Shown: in pieces, positions 58,977 to 64,000 of the stretch
Layout of the letters: every line of letters begins with the position of its first letter
Position numbering within the stretch: the stretch's first letter is position 1
Origin: Chondrosia reniformis
Taxonomy: Eukaryota > Porifera > Demospongiae > Chondrillida > Chondrillidae
Direction: 5' to 3'
Length of the DNA stretch: 64,000 bases
Assembly (NCBI GenBank): GCA_947172415.1
Contig: OX359193.1
Location: forward strand, 1,482,501 to 1,546,500
Program-made: the position numbers and the translations under genes
Notes under the pieces: generated by a model
What the model was told of the DNA's origin: nothing
The model's database searches: none
Seen by the model: the letters and a program-made list of their open reading frames with translations, nothing else

Positions 58977-61900
58977 TCAAGGATTTGCATCTCCACCTTC
59001 CTCCTCTTTGTCTTCATCAGTTTGCTGTGTGGATGGTGTGTCAGCTTGCCCTTCAGAGGTTGTAGGCTGCGTGGATGGTGTGTCAGCTTGCCCTTCAGAG
59101 GTAGTAGGCTGTGTGGATGGTGTGTCAGCTTGCCCTTCAGAGGTTGTAGGCTGCGTGGATGGTGTGTCAGCTTGCCCTTCAGAGGTAGTAGGCTGCGTGG
59201 ATGGTGTGTCAGCTTGCCCTTCAGAGGTAGTAGGCTGAGTGGATGGTGTGTCAGCTTGCCCTTCAGAGGTAGTAGGCTGCGTGGATGGTGTGTCAGCTTG
59301 CCCTTCAGAGGTAGCAGGCTGCGTGGATGGTGTGTCAGCTTGCCCTTCAGAGGTAGTAGGCTGAGTGGATTGCTCAGATTCTGACACCTTTGGTCCATAC
59401 TCCAGCCATATGTCCTCTGAAAAGAGTGTTTTCATCAGGTGAAAACTCTTTTCCCAAAGATGTTCCTGATACTGTTCATTTCTTAAAAGAGAAAAGCATA
59501 AAATAACTACTAAGCCTGGCTGACGCTGTGTCGATGTGCAAGTATGGAATGAGAGGTAAAGTGTCAGAGTACCTTGCATCAGAGGTCATTCCAGCAGGCC
59601 TGCAGCTGGAGTAATACGCAAACTGCTCCTTGTTCAGGTCAGGATGGAGTGCCACATGGAGTGTGGTCACTGCTCCTTGCTGGCAATCCCTAGTTTTACC
59701 TAGAGGAAAGTAATACACTGCATAATGTGGTAAAGGGAATTAATCACAACATTGTTGTTAACCTGGCCGCCTGTGAAAGGTTGATAAGTGAATATATAAT
59801 CACTGGAGCATATTATGCCAGACCAGCCAAGTGACTGAAGTCCTATTAAATGGCAACCAGTGATCACCTCCCAGTCATTCAAGATGGAAAACTTCACCTT
59901 GGTGGTGACTGCATTCAACTTATAACTATTAAACCATTATATACAAGTAAAAATTTGCATGCTACTACATGAATATGGAGTCAAATCAGGAATCAAACTA
60001 ACATCCTCCAGAAAATGGCAATCACAATGTTCTATCCTCCAGAAACTTACCCACAACTTTGCTTGCCCACATAAAAAACTTCATTGACCACATGTCAGTA
60101 AAATTACGCTGAATATCAGTAGCTACCTATAACAGAAGTGAATAAAGAGACGATCTCTTGGGACAAGTTCAATCAACTATTCTTACAACGAATGAAAAGA
60201 GATAATAATTATGGAGTAGTCATGCAGCACATTTGGAAATTTACAACAAACAATAAGTTTTTCAACCTCATGGGTCTTCATCAATTACCGCAATTCAGGA
60301 AATTTTCATTTTTTAAAATATTCTTGTGGTTAGCTCAAACCACGAAAACATTTTGCTCATTCCTTTGTTCATGTGAAGAAGTGCGGTTGGTTTAGGCCAC
60401 GGAAATATTTCAACACAAAAATTTATCACACAAACATTTCCGCACACGAAAATTTCCCAAATTATGGTACAACAACCAAAGAAAGCACTACTTGCTATTA
60501 AATAAAGAGAGTTGCAGTGAATTTCCAATTTGTTCAAATGCTGCATGATTGCTCAATTATGTATTGCCATAGCAATGAGCCCTTATTACGTATATTATTC
60601 TTACTACGCCTGGATGAAGGGCTGATACTGTAACTCCTTTCCCCTTGAGTCTTCTCTGCAAGGCAGCTGCAGTCATAATCTGCCAAGGGATGAAACAAAG
60701 TATCTGAAAGTTATGAAAACTGAAAAAGTAATATTCTAGGAGATATGGCTTAATAGGGTAAGTCTCGAGTCATAAGATTGTATCAAATGTTTTAACTCAA
60801 AGAGCAACTACAGCAACAGTTAAAATTAAATGGGAGTTAATGGCACAATACCTGTGAGGTGATATACTGTGGATAATTATTGCATGGAATATAATGCCAA
60901 ACCAGCCAAGTGACCAAGGTCTCATCTTGGCTGGGGGACTAAAGTCCTATTAAAATGGCAACCAACGATCACCTCCTAGTCATCCAAAGATGGAGTTATT
61001 AATATGTACTTGTTAATGTGAAAGATTTATTATTTGTTAACATTAGATTATGCAGAAAATGTAAAAACGTGTAGATGTAACTTCTACACATTTCCAGCAG
61101 TTCTAGACAGACCTACATACGTATGTACATGTCACAGCTGAGCAGGTTGGGGGGGCTTGAAAAAATACTTTGCTCGCAAAAGACCCCCTCCTGCAACTGG
61201 TTCCATCTGTGTGCACTGGTTCCACTTCAAACTACTTCTAATAGGCTTTCATGCACTATGAAAACGTATTTCCTTGCCCACGTATGCAGTAGCACAGAGG
61301 GACTACTTCTCTGAAGTGATCAAGCTGGTTAAGCTGATTTTGGGGATGCCTGCAACTAATGCTCACAGTGAGAGAAGCTTTTAGTGCACTAAAACGTGGC
61401 TAGTACAACAACCAGTCAAGCACGCCTCAATCGGTGCATGATTCTACATGTCCATCAGGAAAGAACAGATGCCCTACCTATGCTTAGTTTTTAGCTAACA
61501 AGTTTGTAACCTGCAGTGCCAACAGGATGTGCATATTTGGACAATTTAAGTGATATTTTCATAGTTTGTACAATTGTTTTGGAATGATTGCATATGCAGG
61601 CATTTCTGGTCTATAGGAGCGTCATAATGGTCTATAGGAGCATCATAATGGTCATGGTTGGCATGAGTGACCATGAGTTAGCATTTGTGACATTGTCTAT
61701 GCAAAAAATATAGGTTGAGGCTAAAACCTGGGTGGGGTGGGGAGGGGGGCGCCTAAGCCTCTAAAGCCCCATGACTGTCTACACCCTTGTTTTACAAATG
61801 CTAAGCTCAAGCATTACGGGTATTTCCAGACCAGTTGGTGCTTGCTGTTAGTATGATGAATGGATGACACAGAATAGGAGCTTACTTACAGAGAAACACA

Positions 61901-63031
61901 AATCTTTGGCATGTTATGTATGCAAAGAGCAGAATATGTGGAATGCCACTGTGTTGCTGTGACGTACATTGAACAGCTTTGATAGACCGTACATTTTCAT
62001 CCGATCGTACCCCTGTTGTGGTATAAGGTTGTCCATATTAAAAGTGTATGTGAACCTGTGGGCCTCAGAGGAGACAAATATAATCCTTGCATCAGGAGCA
62101 GAGGACAACACAACAGGAAGTAGTTCAAGTGTCAACAGGAAGTGACCAAGATGATTAACCTGTATAATACAAATTACAGTACATACCTCATAAAGGTGTG
62201 ATTACATGAATATACATGTAATATGGTTCTTATAAATACATCTCATAATATGATTGTGTGTTATAAATAGTGAGCTACATTTGACAACACAAACAGACTT
62301 GGAAATGATTTTCAAATCCATCCTCTGTTGTCCCTAAGTACACACAGAGAAAAACAAAGTTCAACAGTACAAAACTACAATAACATGCAGTATAGAGGAA
62401 AACTTGAACTATGTAGACAGGAAATTCTAAAAAGATGAATGAACAATTCACCCTTTTCCATGTATCCTACATTATACAGCCATAGAAATACTATACTAAA
62501 TACCACAAGAGAATAAACATGTAAGTACGCATGCCTACCTTCGAGAACTAGTGCTATTCCAGCATTGTTAATGAGGAGGTGAAGAGGGAGATTTCTCTGC
62601 TTGAAGTCTACAGTAAATTGCTTCACAGACTTTAGGGAAGACAGATCGAGTCTCATAAACTCCACATTGATAGTTTTATCTGGCTGTGTTTCAGACACTT
62701 CAGTGCGCATTCGCTCTATAGCCTGTACATAGAGAGGGATAGGTGGTCAAATTTGAATACCATAATCTCAATATTGCTATAGTAGTAGGTTTTCCCATTT
62801 CTCAATACTCACATCTTTCGCTTTTTCTTCACTTCTGCATGCTACGATAACATGAGCTCCCAAAAGCGCCAGCCCTTTCGCTGTCTCGTACCCAATTCCA
62901 GTGTTTCCTCCAGTAACAACGGCTACTCTACCGCTCTGGTCCACTTCGGGGTAAGTCAATCTTCCTCCCATGGCCCAATACGTAATGGCCAGTTGTAACA
63001 CACGTGACCTTGATTCCTCTTCATCATGCAT
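58977..63031 (-). CDS. short-chain dehydrogenase/reductase (retinol dehydrogenase-like) with repeat tail
   Basis: Eight coding exons: 63031-62813, 62722-62539, 62333-62299, 62159-61968, 60679-60605, 60126-60051, 59699-59573, 59481-58977 (470 residues, phases consistent; exon 3 is only 35 bp and encodes TTEDGFENHFQ). The Rossmann cofactor motif TGGNTGIG is at about 40-47, NNAG at 125-128, the catalytic Ser in VSSEAH near 176 and the active-site YGLSK at 203-207, followed by ALHPGVV. This is the classical SDR fold of the retinol dehydrogenase 11-14/WWOX/DHRS type, NADP(H) dependent; the substrate cannot be told from sequence. After the normal SDR end (ARNEQYQEHLWEKS) come eight 14-residue repeats (STQPTTSEGQADTP) and an acidic tail. 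Confidence 0.92.
59027..59365. repeat. 42-bp coding minisatellite in the SDR gene
   Basis: Eight copies of a 42-bp unit (GGATGGTGTGTCAGCTTGCC ... TCAGAGGTAGTAGGCTG on the plus strand). All are in frame and encode STQPTTSEGQADTP; a single Thr-to-Ala variant and a few silent changes distinguish units. Confidence 0.95.
59800..59890 (+). repeat. R4 dispersed element copy
   Basis: GCCAGACCAGCCAAGTGACT, TCCTATTAAATGGCAACCAG and TGATCACCTCCCAGTCATTC are shared with 60878-60975. It lies in an SDR intron. Confidence 0.6.
60878..60975 (+). repeat. R4 dispersed element copy
   Basis: GCCAAACCAGCCAAGTGACC, TCATCTTGGCTGGGGGAC and TCCTATTAAAATGGCAACCA define this copy, which has about 20 bp more than 59800-59890. 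It is intronic in the SDR gene. Confidence 0.6.
61301..61497 (+). pseudogene. hAT-type transposase C-terminal relic
   Basis: Plus-strand remnant inside an SDR intron. One frame reads as the hAT dimerisation-domain core (GMPATNAHSERSF) and stops at TAG at 61381-61383; a shifted frame then resumes with ARLNRCMILHVHQERTDALP. At least one frameshift and no upstream catalytic part are visible, so it is a dead fragment. Confidence 0.65.
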
Positions 63032-63301
63032 GAAATGTGATAGTGGATGATACCGCTAATTACAGTAGTACAGGTATATAATACATTAGTTCTGCTCAAG
63101 TCACTGAATATGAACAATGGATTATACCAGTATTAAACTGAAAAAGCTAATAACAAAAAGTGATACAAGTTGCTAACAAAACTGTAAGAATTAAAACTAC
63201 TAGTAAAGTTTAGAGCATTAAAATCATTAAGTTGCTATAGCAATGAAACAGAATACATGTAGATTGGTTGGAGAATGAGCTAGACTTGTACGTAAAAACT
63301 G
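63032..63301. promoter_or_regulatory. interval between Piwi stop and SDR start
   Basis: 270 bp holding both the 3' UTR of the Piwi gene and the promoter/5' UTR of the SDR gene, which lie in tandem on the minus strand. No TATA box or poly(A) consensus stands out strongly. Confidence 0.4.
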
Positions 63302-63856
<555 letters not shown>

Positions 63857-64000
63857 CTACACAAAAAAGAAAAAAGACGACAACTTAAATCATTACTACT
63901 CCAAAAAGAAAAAAGATTAAAACTTTTATAACTTGTATTCCTTGACAGGATCCAAGGAGGCTAAGGTGACTGCCATCTTGGGTTTTAAAGGAATTCCTGT

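Noticed and set aside
59008-59384. Cys-rich open frames (GWCVSLPFRG repeats) on the plus strand
   Set aside because: Antisense of the SDR minisatellite; the minus frame continues a complete SDR domain.
63930-64000. Possible additional Piwi exon at the window edge
   Set aside because: None of the three minus-strand frames gives the residues expected before YDF, and no donor of the right phase is present.

Overview
The window is animal nuclear DNA. Genes are split by many short introns with GT..AG borders, there are no operons or Shine-Dalgarno sites, and intergenic DNA is AT-rich and full of small fold-back repeats and (ACGT)n tetranucleotide runs. The gene set (SMARCB1, trichoplein, POLR3 subunit CRCP, a NACHT-WD40 protein, Piwi, PX-SH3 oxidase-organiser-like proteins), the very compact spacing and a large sponge-type membrane protein suggest a demosponge resembling Amphimedon. 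That placement is inference; no database search was possible. Exon borders below were set by hand from splice consensus, reading phase and known family sequence.

Layout. (1) 1297-20590: two tandem, same-strand PX-multi-SH3 genes (p47phox/Tks-like; A at 1297-5984, B at 15975-20590) enclose a plus-strand peroxisomal sarcosine oxidase-like gene (6156-12706) that starts head-to-head with A. Between the oxidase and B lies about 3.3 kb of transposon remnants and hairpins. (2) 21580-30023: SMARCB1 (minus) and trichoplein/TCHP (plus) share a 271-bp divergent promoter interval. (3) 30255-33550: a tandem 1.1-kb duplication, each copy carrying one intronless gene for a small secreted protein I do not recognise. 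(4) 35611-50522: CRCP (minus) and a complete 18-exon NACHT-WD40 gene (plus) start only 34 bp apart. (5) 50830-54696: an intronless 1288-residue membrane protein, tail-to-tail with the NACHT-WD40 gene. (6) 55196-55935: a 105-bp satellite. (7) 58977-63031: a short-chain dehydrogenase/reductase with a mucin-like repeat tail. (8) 63302 to beyond the window: the 3' end of a Piwi gene.

No single pathway links the genes. The recurring themes are head-to-head gene pairs, tandem duplication, and repeats that reach coding or splice-relevant sequence: an Asp-rich expansion overlying half an SH3 domain in gene B, a 42-bp coding minisatellite in the dehydrogenase, and a pyrimidine minisatellite beside a splice acceptor in the oxidase. 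The most noteworthy observations are an alternative (apparently mutually exclusive) exon pair in the oxidase, a probable gene-conversion tract shared by the last exons of A and B, the degenerate acidic SH3 of B, a CaaX-like end on the NACHT-WD40 protein, and the orphan secreted pair.
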